Shown: positions 24,521 through 33,155 of the stretch, in pieces
Layout of the letters: each line of letters begins with the position of its first letter
How positions within the stretch are numbered: the first letter of the stretch is position 1
Assembly: GCA_966185765.1 (NCBI GenBank)
Contig: CBIFVZ010000020.1
Location: 1 to 48,247 of the forward strand
Reading direction: 5' to 3'
Source of the DNA: CBIFVZ01 sp966185765
GTDB lineage: Bacteria; Pseudomonadota; Gammaproteobacteria; Enterobacterales; Enterobacteriaceae
DNA: 48,247 nucleotides
The notes under the pieces: model-generated
Seen by the model: only the letters and a program-made list of their open reading frames with translations
What the model was told of the DNA's origin: nothing
Database searches by the model: none
Made by a program: the position numbers and the translations under genes

Positions 24521-25362
24521 TTGAAAACCGACGCGGGCTGACTTTTTTCAGCCACCTGATGCTGATTACTGGCATTGCCGCCATCCTGTTCCCGCTGTGG
24601 GTCGCCTTTGTGGCGGCCACGCTCGACGATAAGGCGGTGTTTTCCACTCCCATGACGCTAATGCCCGGTGGTGAACTGTGGCACAACCTGAGTACCATCT
24701 GGCAACAGGGCGTGGGGCCGAACAGCGCCCCGTTCAGCCGCCTGCTGTTCAACAGCTTCGTAATGGCGCTTGGCATTACCGTTGGCAAAATCGCCGTGTC
24801 GATTCTCTCCGCATTCGCCATCGTCTGGTTCCGCTTCCCGCTGCGCAATCTGTGTTTCTGGATGATTTTCATCACGCTAATGCTGCCGGTGGAAGTGCGT
24901 ATTTTCCCGACGGTAGACGTGGTGGCGAAGCTCGACATGCTCGATGGCTATACAGGGCTGACGTTGCCGCTGATGGCCTCTGCCACCGCAACCTTTCTGT
25001 TCCGTCAGTTCTTTATGACGCTGCCGGACGAGCTGATGGAAGCAGCGCGCATTGATGGCGCCTCACCGCTGCGCTTTTTTCGTGACATCGTGCTGCCGCT
25101 CTCTAAAACCAACATTGCGGCGCTGTTTGTCATCACCTTTATCTACGGCTGGAACCAGTACCTGTGGCCGCTGCTGATTATTACGGATGCAGATATGGGC
25201 ACCGCGGTCGCGGGCATTAAGGGCATGATTGCGCTCGCAGAAGGCAGCACGCGCTGGAATCTGGTGATGGCGGCGATGCTGCTCACGCTTATCCCGCCGG
25301 TAGTGATTGTATTTGTGATGCAGCGCGCCTTTGTGCGCGGTCTGGTCGACAGTGAGAAATAA
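24517..25362 (+). CDS. ugpE: Glycerol-3-phosphate ABC transporter permease UgpE
   Basis: 281 residues, GTG start overlapping the ugpA stop codon. Second permease of the importer, with EAARIDGASPLRFFRDI as its EAA loop and long stretches nearly identical to E. coli UgpE (ITLMLPVEVRIFPTV). Overlap indicates coupled translation with ugpA. Confidence 0.97.
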   Translation: MIENRRGLTFFSHLMLITGIAAILFPLWVAFVAATLDDKAVFSTPMTLMPGGELWHNLSTIWQQGVGPNSAPFSRLLFNSFVMALGITVGKIAVSILSAFAIVWFRFPLRNLCFWMIFITLMLPVEVRIFPTVDVVAKLDMLDGYTGLTLPLMASATATFLFRQFFMTLPDELMEAARIDGASPLRFFRDIVLPLSKTNIAALFVITFIYGWNQYLWPLLIITDADMGTAVAGIKGMIALAEGSTRWNLVMAAMLLTLIPPVVIVFVMQRAFVRGLVDSEK

Positions 25363-25363
25363 C

Positions 25364-26425
25364 ATGGCAGAACTCAAATTACAGGCGGTCACCAAAAGCT
25401 GGGACGGCAAAAAACAGGTGATAGCGCCGCTGAATGTGGATGTGGCAGACGGCGAATTTATTGTGATGGTTGGCCCGTCCGGCTGCGGCAAATCGACGTT
25501 ATTGCGTATGGTTGCCGGGCTGGAGCGTGTGAGCAGCGGCGATATCTGGATTAACCGCCAGCGCGTCACCGAGCTTGAGCCAAAGGCGCGCGGCATCGCG
25601 ATGGTGTTTCAGAATTACGCGCTTTATCCGCATATGAGTGTGGAAGAGAACATGGCATGGGGGCTGAAAATCCGCGGCATGGGCAAGGCACACATTGCCG
25701 AGAAAGTGCGTGAAGCGGCACGCATACTGGAGCTGGAAGATCTCCTCACGCGCCGTCCGCGTGAATTATCCGGCGGTCAGCGCCAGCGTGTGGCGATGGG
25801 GCGCGCCATTGTGCGCGATCCGGCGCTGTTTTTATTTGACGAGCCGCTCTCTAACCTCGACGCCAAACTGCGCGTGCAGATGCGCCTTGAGCTACAGCAA
25901 CTGCACAAGCGTCTGCAAACCACCAGTTTGTATGTGACCCACGACCAGGTGGAAGCGATGACGCTGGCGCAGCGCGTAATGGTCATGAACAAAGGCGTGG
26001 CGGAACAGATTGGCACGCCGGTTGAGGTGTATGAACGTCCCGCCAGCCGTTTTGTGGCAAGCTTTATCGGCTCACCGGCCATGAACCTGCTGGATGGACG
26101 CGTCAGTAATGACGGTACGCGCTTTGAGCTGGAGGGAATTTCGCTACCGGTGCAGGCCTGGCGTCTGGCCGGGCGCAAGGTGACGCTGGGTATCCGCCCT
26201 GAGCATATTGCGCTAAGCTCACAGGCCGATGGCGGCGTGCCGCTTACGCTTGAGACGCTGGAAATGCTCGGTGCTGATAATCTGGCACACGGCCGTTGGG
26301 GCGGGCAGAAGCTGGTGGTGAGATTGCCGCACGCCCGGCGCCCGGCGCAGGGCAGCACGCTGTGGCTTGGTTGGCAGCCGGACTGCCTGCACTTTTTTGA
26401 TATGGATTCGGGAAAACGTTTGTGA
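25364..26425 (+). CDS. ugpC: Glycerol-3-phosphate ABC transporter ATPase UgpC
   Basis: 353 residues, MalK-type ATPase. Walker A GPSGCGKSTLL, signature LSGGQRQRVAMGRA, Walker B LFLFDEPLSNLDA, then a C-terminal regulatory domain with GIRPEHI. The E. coli protein has 356 residues. Start ATG 25364 follows the ugpE stop codon by one base, and its own stop overlaps the GTG of ugpQ. Family knowledge: UgpQ and MalK-like regulation allow phosphate to slow this transporter. Confidence 0.97.
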   Translation: MAELKLQAVTKSWDGKKQVIAPLNVDVADGEFIVMVGPSGCGKSTLLRMVAGLERVSSGDIWINRQRVTELEPKARGIAMVFQNYALYPHMSVEENMAWGLKIRGMGKAHIAEKVREAARILELEDLLTRRPRELSGGQRQRVAMGRAIVRDPALFLFDEPLSNLDAKLRVQMRLELQQLHKRLQTTSLYVTHDQVEAMTLAQRVMVMNKGVAEQIGTPVEVYERPASRFVASFIGSPAMNLLDGRVSNDGTRFELEGISLPVQAWRLAGRKVTLGIRPEHIALSSQADGGVPLTLETLEMLGADNLAHGRWGGQKLVVRLPHARRPAQGSTLWLGWQPDCLHFFDMDSGKRL

Positions 26426-27162
26426 AGCAGTGGAATTATCCCAGGATCGCCGCCCATCGCGGTGGCGGCAAGCTGGCCCCGGAAAACACGCTGGTCGCGA
26501 TTGATACCGGCGCCCGCTATGGCCACAAGATGATTGAATTTGATGTGAAGCTGTCTAAAGACGGTCAGCCGTTCCTGCTGCACGACGACACACTCGAGCG
26601 CACCAGCAACGGCTGGGGTGTGGCGGGCGAGCTGACGTGGCAGCAGTTAAGCGGCGTGGACGCAGGGAGCTGGTTTGGCCGCGAGTTCAAAGGCGAGCGC
26701 CCGGCATTGTTAAGCGAAGTGGCCGAGCGCTGTCACCGCTACGCAATGCAGGCGAATATCGAAATCAAACCCACTACCGGTACCGACGACGAAACCGGCG
26801 TGGCCGTGGCGCTGGCCGCCCGTACGCTGTGGCAGGGCATGCCTGCACCGCTGTTATCTTCCTTTGAAATACCGGCGCTGGCGGCAGCAAAGCGCACCGT
26901 ACCAGAATTGCCGCGCGGGCTGCTGCTTGATGAGTGGCGTGAGGACTGGCGCGAACTGACGCGCGAACTTGAGTGCGTGGCGCTACACCTTAACCACCGT
27001 CTGCTGACGCCCGAGCGTATCGCGGCAATCAAAGACGAGGGGTTGCGCATCCTGGCCTACACGGTCAACAAACCTGCCCGCGCCCAGGAGCTGCTGGATC
27101 TCGGTGTAGACATTATCTGCACCGACCGCATCGACGTGATTGGCCCGGATTTCGGCGCCTGA
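26422..27162 (+). CDS. ugpQ: Glycerophosphodiester phosphodiesterase UgpQ
   Basis: 246 residues, GTG start, overlapping ugpC by four bases. GDPD-family motifs are intact: AHRGGGKLAPENT near the start, IEFDVKLSKDGQPFLLHD with the metal-binding acids, and IEIKP. It hydrolyses imported glycerophosphodiesters in the cytoplasm to glycerol 3-phosphate plus an alcohol, completing the phosphate-scavenging operon. Confidence 0.97.
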   Translation: MKQWNYPRIAAHRGGGKLAPENTLVAIDTGARYGHKMIEFDVKLSKDGQPFLLHDDTLERTSNGWGVAGELTWQQLSGVDAGSWFGREFKGERPALLSEVAERCHRYAMQANIEIKPTTGTDDETGVAVALAARTLWQGMPAPLLSSFEIPALAAAKRTVPELPRGLLLDEWREDWRELTRELECVALHLNHRLLTPERIAAIKDEGLRILAYTVNKPARAQELLDLGVDIICTDRIDVIGPDFGA

Positions 27163-27298
27163 GGTCAAGCCAGTTTTGCCATAGCCGCGCATGTTTTTGC
27201 ATTTATGACATATCAGATCTGACTGACAGCGCTCACCATTACTTTTAAAGAGCGCAGGCTTACAGTGTGGGGTTGTTGACCTCGCTGAAATCGGCGAA

Positions 27299-27430
27299 GC
27301 GGCGATTACTTAGCGCATGGTAAAGGAGCGCGTGGGAGCGCTCCTTTACCCGTTCACCGCGAATAAAGTTCATTAGTCGGTGGGCTTAATGTGAACGGAA
27401 TATTCCGCCGCCCTCAACCTCACCACAAAC
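27299..27430. repeat. Dispersed two-hairpin intergenic repeat, copy 2
   Basis: This is the second copy of the element at 2060-2200. Hairpin A has 13-base arms, GGTAAAGGAGCGC (27319-27331) and GCGCTCCTTTACC (27338-27350). Hairpin B has CCGTTCAC (27350-27357) and GTGAACGG (27391-27398). Compared with copy 1 one base pair in the hairpin A stem is T-A there and A-T here, changed on both arms. It again lies between convergent genes, here ugpQ (plus) and yhhA (minus), next to the yhhA stop codon. Confidence 0.8.
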
Positions 27431-27432
27431 CA

Positions 27433-27855
27433 CTACTGCCCCACCGTCAGTGTACCACCCGTGGGCCGCAACATGTCCCCATTTACCTTCTCTTGCAGCA
27501 TATGTTGCTGGCCACTGCTTCCCCCGCCGTTCAGCATCCCGCCATCAGTATTTGGCAGAGGTTGCTCACCGCGGGGTAGTAGCTTTCCCGGCTGTGAATT
27601 CTGAATCAGATTATTGTTGCTCTGAATCTGGTTTTGCAGGCTCTGCTGCTGACGCTGTTGCTGGTTCTGCACGCTCTGCCTGAGCATACTTTGTTGCTGG
27701 CTCTGCTTAAGCTGCATCTCCTGCTGCTGGCGCTGTTGGCTGGGGTTTATCATGCGGGCGTCGTTGCTTTGTTGCTGCTGTTGTGGCGTGAGCGGCTGAG
27801 CAAGGGCGCCGAGCGGCAACAGCGCAGCCATGACCATAAGTATTGTTTTCATCAT
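27433..27855 (-). CDS. yhhA: Glutamine-rich periplasmic protein YhhA (DUF2756)
   Basis: 140 residues. A signal peptide (MMKTILMVMAALLPLGALA) is followed by a strikingly Gln-, Asn- and Ser-rich body with runs such as PQQQQQSNDAR and SVQNQQQRQQQSLQNQ, then LPNTDGGMLNGG and QHMLQEKVNGDML, which match the E. coli YhhA C-terminus. AGGAGG lies just before a double ATG; 27855 is the first of the two. Function unknown. It is divergent from ggt with about 110 bases between, the E. coli arrangement. Confidence 0.9.
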   Translation of the reverse strand: MMKTILMVMAALLPLGALAQPLTPQQQQQSNDARMINPSQQRQQQEMQLKQSQQQSMLRQSVQNQQQRQQQSLQNQIQSNNNLIQNSQPGKLLPRGEQPLPNTDGGMLNGGGSSGQQHMLQEKVNGDMLRPTGGTLTVGQ

Positions 27856-27964
27856 TGTATCCTCCTGTAGAGCATCTCTTAAGTTTACTCGCTTTTTGCC
27901 AGCGTGATGCTTTTTTGACGGTTCCAGGCCAGGCTTAAACGCAAAACCAGGCAGGAGAAAAACA

Positions 27965-29680
27965 ATGGTTAAGCAGTGGGTTATTGGCACGATGTTGGTA
28001 GCGAGTTTCCAGCTTATGGCAGCACCGCCGGTGTCTTATGGCGTAGAAGAGGATGTCTTCCACCCGGTGCGTGCGCAAAATGGCATGGTGGCCTCGGTCG
28101 ATGCCACCGCCACGCGGGTGGGCGTAGAGGTACTTAAGCGCGGCGGCAATGCGGTGGATGCGGCGGTGGCGGTGGGTTTTGCGCTGGCGGTCACCCACCC
28201 TCAGGCGGGTAACCTCGGCGGCGGTGGATTTATGCTGCTGCGCACCGGCGCGGGCAAAACGGTAGCGATCGATTTTCGTGAAATGGCACCCGCGCGTGCC
28301 ACGCGCGATATGTTCCTTGATGCGCAGGGCAATGCCGACAGCAAAAAGTCGCTCACGTCGCATCTGGCATCCGGCACGCCTGGCACCGTTGCGGGCTTTG
28401 CCCTGGCGCTGGAGAAATACGGCACGCTACCGTTGCGTACCGTGATGATGCCTGCCATTACGCTGGCGCAAGAAGGGTTTATTGTGGATGATGCGCTGGC
28501 CGATGACCTGCGCCAGTACGGCAGCGAAGTCTTACCACAGCATGCCAACAGTAAAGCCATTTTCTGGAAGAACGGTCAGCCGCTGGCAAAAGGCGAGCGG
28601 CTGGTGCAGGCGAACCTGGCAAAAAGCCTGGCGCTGATAGCTGAACAGGGTCCGGATGCGTTCTATAAAGGCGCGATTGCCGAGCAAATCGCCGCCGAGA
28701 TGGCGGCAAACGGCGGGCTGGTTGATAAGACCGATCTCGCTCGCTACAAAGCGCTGGAGCGCACGCCCATTAGCGGTGACTATCGCGGCTACCGGGTGTA
28801 TTCAATGCCGCCACCGTCGTCAGGCGGCATTCATATCGTGCAGATCCTCAATATCCTTGAAAATTTCGACCTGGCGAAATACGGCTTTGGCAGCGCCGAT
28901 GCCATGACGCTGGTGGCAGAGGCCGAGAAATACGCCTACGCGGATCGCTCGCAGTTTCTTGGTGACCCGGATTTTGTGATGGTGCCGTGGCGTTCACTTA
29001 CCAGCAAAGCCTACGCGCAATCTCTGGCCCGGCAGATTGATATCAATAAAGCACGTCCGTCGGCGCAGATAAAACCCGGTAACCTTGCCCCTTATGAGAG
29101 TGACCAGACCACCCATTTTTCCGTGGTAGACAAAGACGGTAACGCGGTAGCGGTGACTTACACGCTTAATACCACCTTTGGTAGCGGTATTGTCGCGGGC
29201 AATACCGGGATTTTGATGAATAACGAGATGGACGATTTCTCGGCCAAACCCGGAACACCTAACGTTTACGGGCTGGTGGGCGGTGAGGCTAATGCGGTTG
29301 GCCCGGGTAAACGCCCCTTGTCGTCAATGTCGCCCACTATTGTGGTGAAAGAGGGGAAAACCTGGCTGGTGACGGGTAGCCCAGGCGGCAGCCGTATTAT
29401 CACGACCGTACTACAAATGGTGCTTAATACCGTTGATTTTGGCATGAACGTGGCCGAAGCCAGCAGCGCGCCGCGCTTTCATCACCAGTGGCTGCCGGAT
29501 ACGCTGCGCCTGGAAAAAGGCTTCAGCCCGGATACGCGAAAACTGCTACAGGAGAAGGGCTATAAGGTCAGCGTGGAGGCGGCGATGGGCAGTACGCAAA
29601 GCATTATGATTGCGCCGGACGGCGGACTGACCGGGGCATCGGACCCGCGCACGCCGGGCGATTTAACGGCAGGCTATTAA
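27965..29680 (+). CDS. ggt: Periplasmic gamma-glutamyltranspeptidase
   Basis: 571 residues with a signal peptide ending near LMAAPP. The precursor self-cleaves before the catalytic threonine; here that is T382 in ESDQTTHFSVVD, and the small subunit runs to the end. Substrate residues appear in NNEMDDFS, PLSSMSPTIV and GSPGGSRIITTVLQ. The enzyme hydrolyses glutathione and other gamma-glutamyl compounds, releasing glutamate and cysteinylglycine for use. Slightly shorter than E. coli (580), mainly at the N-terminus. Confidence 0.97.
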   Translation: MVKQWVIGTMLVASFQLMAAPPVSYGVEEDVFHPVRAQNGMVASVDATATRVGVEVLKRGGNAVDAAVAVGFALAVTHPQAGNLGGGGFMLLRTGAGKTVAIDFREMAPARATRDMFLDAQGNADSKKSLTSHLASGTPGTVAGFALALEKYGTLPLRTVMMPAITLAQEGFIVDDALADDLRQYGSEVLPQHANSKAIFWKNGQPLAKGERLVQANLAKSLALIAEQGPDAFYKGAIAEQIAAEMAANGGLVDKTDLARYKALERTPISGDYRGYRVYSMPPPSSGGIHIVQILNILENFDLAKYGFGSADAMTLVAEAEKYAYADRSQFLGDPDFVMVPWRSLTSKAYAQSLARQIDINKARPSAQIKPGNLAPYESDQTTHFSVVDKDGNAVAVTYTLNTTFGSGIVAGNTGILMNNEMDDFSAKPGTPNVYGLVGGEANAVGPGKRPLSSMSPTIVVKEGKTWLVTGSPGGSRIITTVLQMVLNTVDFGMNVAEASSAPRFHHQWLPDTLRLEKGFSPDTRKLLQEKGYKVSVEAAMGSTQSIMIAPDGGLTGASDPRTPGDLTAGY

Positions 29681-29684
29681 CGGC

Positions 29685-29710
29685 ATAAAAATCCGGCAGT
29701 ACGCTGCCGG
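29685..29710 (-). terminator. Terminator shared by yhhY and ggt
   Basis: CCGGCAG (29693-29699) pairs with CTGCCGG (29704-29710). Read on the minus strand it is followed by ATTTTTATG and lies directly after the yhhY stop codon, so it is an intrinsic terminator for yhhY; on the plus strand it can also end ggt. Confidence 0.75.
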
Positions 29711-29712
29711 GT

Positions 29713-30213
29713 TCAACGTAGCCGCTTGATGCGTGCCATATAAAGCGCGTCTACATATTCGCCGTTACGTAGCGCGTAGTGGGGAGCTGTGCCTTCCACC
29801 TCAAAGCCAAACCTGCGATACAACCCCACGGCGGCAGCGTTATCGGCATAAACGGTCAGCTCAATGCGCTCCACCCGCAGCCAGTTGTCGCACAGGTTAA
29901 TCATCTCATGCATCAGGGCTGTCGCCACGCCCTGGCCCTGGTGTTGCGGTGCAACGCTCAGACCAAAGGTCGCCACATGGCTGCGACGCGGGCGCTGCTC
30001 TACTTCCAGCGTCAGGTGCCCCACGACGTTACCTTCATCGCACGCCACTAACTGGTGCAGCCCCGGCAGATTTTGCGCCAGCCGCTCCTGCCACAGCAGC
30101 GGCGAGGGATGCGGCAACTGTAGCGTGTCCGGATAAACCTCCTGCGCGGCATTAATGCGGTAAAGCGCATCGGCATCGCCGGGCTGCGCATGCCGGATAA
30201 CCAGGCTTTTCAT
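29713..30213 (-). CDS. aaaT: L-amino acid N-acetyltransferase YhhY (AaaT)
   Basis: 166-residue GNAT-family enzyme, 162 in E. coli. The acetyl-CoA loop is PQHQGQGVATALMHEM, followed by ERIELTVYADNAAAVGLYRRFGFEVEG. E. coli AaaT acetylates phenylalanine and methionine and some dipeptides. It is divergent from the ryhB and yhhW side and convergent with ggt. Confidence 0.92.
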   Translation of the reverse strand: MKSLVIRHAQPGDADALYRINAAQEVYPDTLQLPHPSPLLWQERLAQNLPGLHQLVACDEGNVVGHLTLEVEQRPRRSHVATFGLSVAPQHQGQGVATALMHEMINLCDNWLRVERIELTVYADNAAAVGLYRRFGFEVEGTAPHYALRNGEYVDALYMARIKRLR

Positions 30214-30297
30214 GCCTTTTCCTCAATGAGTCAGATAAACCCTTTAAACATCATTGACTTTTTCCACGAAATCAACTGCATTTTTTTAAAAAAGAAC

Positions 30298-30331
30298 TGG
30301 ACACATGCGAATGATAATGATTATTATTGCC
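30298..30331 (+). promoter_or_regulatory. ryhB promoter with overlapping Fur box
   Basis: TGGACA (30298-30303) and TATTAT (30322-30327) are separated by 18 bases, and the RNA would start at G30334. GATAATGATTATTATTGCC (30313-30331) matches the Fur consensus GATAATGATAATCATTATC at 15 of 19 positions by my count and covers the -10 box, so Fur with iron should shut transcription off. Confidence 0.85.
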
Positions 30332-30333
30332 AT

Positions 30334-30431
30334 GCATTCAGGGGCGACCCCCGCGGTGCAAACCTGAAAGCACGACATTGCTCACATTGCTTCCAGTATT
30401 ATTTTAGCCAGCCTTGCGCTGGCTTTTTTTT
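30334..30431 (+). ncRNA. ryhB: Iron-responsive small RNA RyhB
   Basis: About 98 bases. The core CCTGAAAGCACGACATTGCT and then CACATTGCTTCCAGTATTA is identical to the target-pairing core of E. coli RyhB as I know it, and the 3' end is a terminator, AGCCAGC (30406-30412) and GCTGGCT (30418-30424) with a long T run. RyhB with Hfq represses messages for iron-using proteins when iron is low. The 5' hairpin region differs from E. coli: here GGGG-CGA-CCCC replaces the E. coli sequence. yhhY flanks it as in E. coli; yhhX, its usual other neighbour, is absent. Confidence 0.95.
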
Positions 30432-30621
30432 ATCGGCCAGAAACTCATCAGCAAAATTGAATCTCTACAGGCGTATTTTGCCGACTTCCGCCCTTTTCCC
30501 CTGTATCAGCCCTGATTACGGTTATTCATATTTTTTGAACAGAGGCGTCAATTTCCACCCCCTATCATCCTGGCTGCTGCGGGTCCACACTATATCTATC
30601 GACAAAACGAGGGGGTACATC

Positions 30622-31317
30622 ATGATTTTCTTACGCAAAGCTCACGATCGCGGCCATGCTAACCACGGCTGGCTCGACAGCTGGCATACGTTCTCTTTTG
30701 CTGACTATTACGACCCGAACTTTATGGGCTTCTCCGCACTGCGCGTAATTAATGAAGACGTAATTGATGCAGGCCAGGGCTTTGGTACCCATCCACATAA
30801 AGACATGGAAATTTTGACCTATGTTCTGGAAGGGGCGGTAGAGCACCAGGACAGTATGGGCAATAAAGAGCAGGTGCCAGCGGGGGAATTCCAGATAATG
30901 AGCGCCGGGACCGGGGTGCGCCATTCAGAATACAACCCGGATGCAGACAAACCGCTGCGCCTGTACCAGATCTGGATTATCCCGGAAAAAACCGGTATCA
31001 CGCCGCGCTACGAGCAGCGTCGCTTTGATGCACCGCAGGGCCGCCAGCTGGTACTGTCGCCGGATGCCCGTGATGGTTCCCTGAAGGTCTATCAGGATAT
31101 GGAGCTATCGCGCTGGGCGCTGGCGAAAGACGAACAGTCGGTTTATCCGATTGCCGCTAACCGCCGCGTGTGGATTCAGGTGGTGAAAGGGGAGGTATCC
31201 ATTAACGGCACCAAAGCCACCACCAGTGACGGTCTGGCTATCTGGGACGAGCAGGCGATTTCGATTCACGCCGATACGGCCAGTGAAGTGCTGCTGTTTG
31301 ATCTGCCGCCGGTCTAA
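30622..31317 (+). CDS. yhhW: Pirin-like protein YhhW (quercetinase)
   Basis: 231 residues, the same length as E. coli YhhW. The bicupin fold carries the metal ligands H57, H59, H101 and E103 (THPHKDMEI and RHSEYN). E. coli YhhW has quercetin 2,3-dioxygenase activity in vitro; its physiological role is unclear. An open frame continues upstream to 30190, but that part overlaps ryhB and the true start follows GAGGGGG. Confidence 0.95.
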   Translation: MIFLRKAHDRGHANHGWLDSWHTFSFADYYDPNFMGFSALRVINEDVIDAGQGFGTHPHKDMEILTYVLEGAVEHQDSMGNKEQVPAGEFQIMSAGTGVRHSEYNPDADKPLRLYQIWIIPEKTGITPRYEQRRFDAPQGRQLVLSPDARDGSLKVYQDMELSRWALAKDEQSVYPIAANRRVWIQVVKGEVSINGTKATTSDGLAIWDEQAISIHADTASEVLLFDLPPV

Positions 31318-31363
31318 GCGCTATGCGCGATAAGCCAGCTATGGACGCTTATTGCGCAGTGAC

Positions 31364-31403
31364 GGTCCTCAACCTTCTCCTTAACAGGGGAAGGTTGAGC
31401 CGT
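31364..31403 (+). terminator. Hairpin between yhhW and gntR
   Basis: CTCAACCTTC (31368-31377) pairs with GAAGGTTGAG (31390-31399), flanked by further ACGG/CCGT pairing. No T run follows, so it may be a weak or Rho-assisted end of yhhW, or a leader structure. Confidence 0.4.
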
Positions 31404-31451
31404 GTCCATGCTACACTGGGGCGATAATCACAGTGTAAGCGCTTAAGGACG

Positions 31452-32447
31452 ATGAAAAAGAAAAGACCGGTACTTCAGGATGTTGCTGACAAAGTAGGCG
31501 TCACAAAAATGACGGTCAGCCGTTTTTTGCGTAACCCCGAGCAGGTATCGGTTGCATTGCGCTCAAGAATTGCCGCCGCGCTCGACGAGCTGGGCTACAT
31601 TCCCAACCGCGCGCCGGATATCCTCTCCAACGCCACCAGCCGTGCCATTGGTGTGTTGTTGCCGTCGTTAACCAACCAGGTTTTTGCCGAAGTATTGCGC
31701 GGTGTTGAAAGCGTGCTGGATACTTACGGCTACCAGACCATGTTGGCGCACTATGGCTATAAACCGGATCTGGAAGAGGAGCGTCTTGAGTCGATGCTGT
31801 CGTGGAATATCGACGGTTTGATTCTTTCTGAACGCACCCATACACCGCGCACGCTCAAAATGATTGAGGTGGCAGGTATTCCGGTGGTAGAGCTAATGGA
31901 CAGCGTCTCCCCGTGCCTCGATATTGCCGTGGGCTTTGATAACTTTGAGGCCGCCCGCCAGATGACCGCCGCTATTCTGAAATGTGGCAGGCAAAATGTC
32001 GCTTACCTGGGCGCGCGCCTGGATGAACGTACCATTATGAAACAGCAGGGCTATGAGCAGGCCATGCGCGATGCGGGTCTCACGCCTTACAGCGTGATGG
32101 CCGAGCAGTCATCGTCGTATTCGTCAGGTATTGAGCTGTTTCGTCAGGCACGGCGCGAGTATCCGCAGCTTAACGGTATCTTCTGTACTAACGATGACCT
32201 TGCGGTAGGCGCCGCCTTTGAATGCCGCCGTCTGGGTTTACGTATCCCCGATGATATGGCGATTGCTGGCTTCCACGGCCACGACATCGGCCAGGTGATG
32301 GAGCCAAAACTGGCGAGTGTGCTGACGCCGCGTGAGCGCATGGGGCGCATTGGCGCAGAGCGCCTGCTGGCCAGGATACGCGGTGAAACCATTACGCCGA
32401 AAATGCTCGACCTGGGATTTACCCTTTCTCCAGGTGGGTCTATTTAA
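31452..32447 (+). CDS. gntR: Gluconate-utilisation repressor GntR
   Basis: 331 residues, the E. coli length. LacI-family: helix-turn-helix at 6-27 (VLQDVADKVGVTKMTVSRFL), hinge helix near DILSNATS, then a periplasmic-binding-like sensor with HGHDIGQVMEP. It represses gluconate uptake and kinase genes and is released by gluconate. A symmetrical TAAGCGCTTA just upstream (31436-31445) could be an operator for it or a relative. It is followed by gntK with operators between. Confidence 0.97.
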   Translation: MKKKRPVLQDVADKVGVTKMTVSRFLRNPEQVSVALRSRIAAALDELGYIPNRAPDILSNATSRAIGVLLPSLTNQVFAEVLRGVESVLDTYGYQTMLAHYGYKPDLEEERLESMLSWNIDGLILSERTHTPRTLKMIEVAGIPVVELMDSVSPCLDIAVGFDNFEAARQMTAAILKCGRQNVAYLGARLDERTIMKQQGYEQAMRDAGLTPYSVMAEQSSSYSSGIELFRQARREYPQLNGIFCTNDDLAVGAAFECRRLGLRIPDDMAIAGFHGHDIGQVMEPKLASVLTPRERMGRIGAERLLARIRGETITPKMLDLGFTLSPGGSI

Positions 32448-32526
32448 GACACTTTTTATGACGGGCTTCACACTTATCGGCTCAAATTAGGGCGGATTAT
32501 TGCTTCCTGGTCTGACGAGTCGGACA

Positions 32527-32555
32527 ATGTTACCGATAACAGTTACCCGTAACAT
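32527..32555 (+). promoter_or_regulatory. Tandem GntR operators before gntK
   Basis: TGTTACCGATAACA (32528-32541) and GTTACCCGTAAC (32542-32553) are two abutting palindromes with centres 13 bases apart, matching the GTTACC/GGTAAC operator of E. coli GntR. They lie about 60 bases before gntK. Confidence 0.8.
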
Positions 32556-32615
32556 TGCTGCGGGAAGTGAATATTTTCCCTGGTTTATTATTTCGTGCCT
32601 GTCGGAGTTACCTTT

Positions 32616-33140
32616 ATGAGCACTACCAATCACGATCACCACGTTTATGTCCTGATGGGCGTTTCCGGCAGCGGTAAATCCGCTGTTGCCAGCGAAGTGG
32701 CGCACACGCTGGGCGCCGCCTTCTTAGACGGTGATTTTCTGCACCCGCGTTGCAACATCATCAAAATGTCTTCCGGTCAGCCGCTGAACGACGAAGACCG
32801 CACACCGTGGCTTAAGGCGCTTAATGACGCTGCGTTTGCCATGCAGCGCACGAATAAAGTGTCGCTGATTGTCTGTTCCGCCCTGAAAAAAAGCTACCGT
32901 GACCTGTTGCGTGACGGCAACGCGAATCTGTCTTTCATCTACCTGAAAGGGGATTTCGAGCTGATTGCCGGTCGTTTGCAGGCGCGCAAAGGCCATTTCT
33001 TTAAGCCGCAAATGCTGGTGACCCAGTTTGATACGCTGGAAGAACCTGGCGCGGACGAGCGCGATGTACTGGTCGTCGATATCGATCAACCCCTCGAGGG
33101 CGTTGTGGCCAGTACCATTGCACTTATCGAAAACAAATAA
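32616..33140 (+). CDS. gntK: Thermoresistant gluconokinase GntK
   Basis: 174 residues; start MSTTNHDHH as in E. coli (175). P-loop GVSGSGKS at 15-22 and the substrate region FLDGDFLHPRCNIIKM. It phosphorylates gluconate to 6-phosphogluconate for the Entner-Doudoroff and pentose phosphate routes. Fifteen bases separate it from gntU. Confidence 0.96.
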   Translation: MSTTNHDHHVYVLMGVSGSGKSAVASEVAHTLGAAFLDGDFLHPRCNIIKMSSGQPLNDEDRTPWLKALNDAAFAMQRTNKVSLIVCSALKKSYRDLLRDGNANLSFIYLKGDFELIAGRLQARKGHFFKPQMLVTQFDTLEEPGADERDVLVVDIDQPLEGVVASTIALIENK

Positions 33141-33155
33141 AAATAAGGCAATGTT

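Noticed and set aside
30190..30621. Upstream extension of the yhhW reading frame
   Set aside because: It runs through the ryhB promoter and RNA; the E. coli-like start at 30622 has a strong ribosome binding site.
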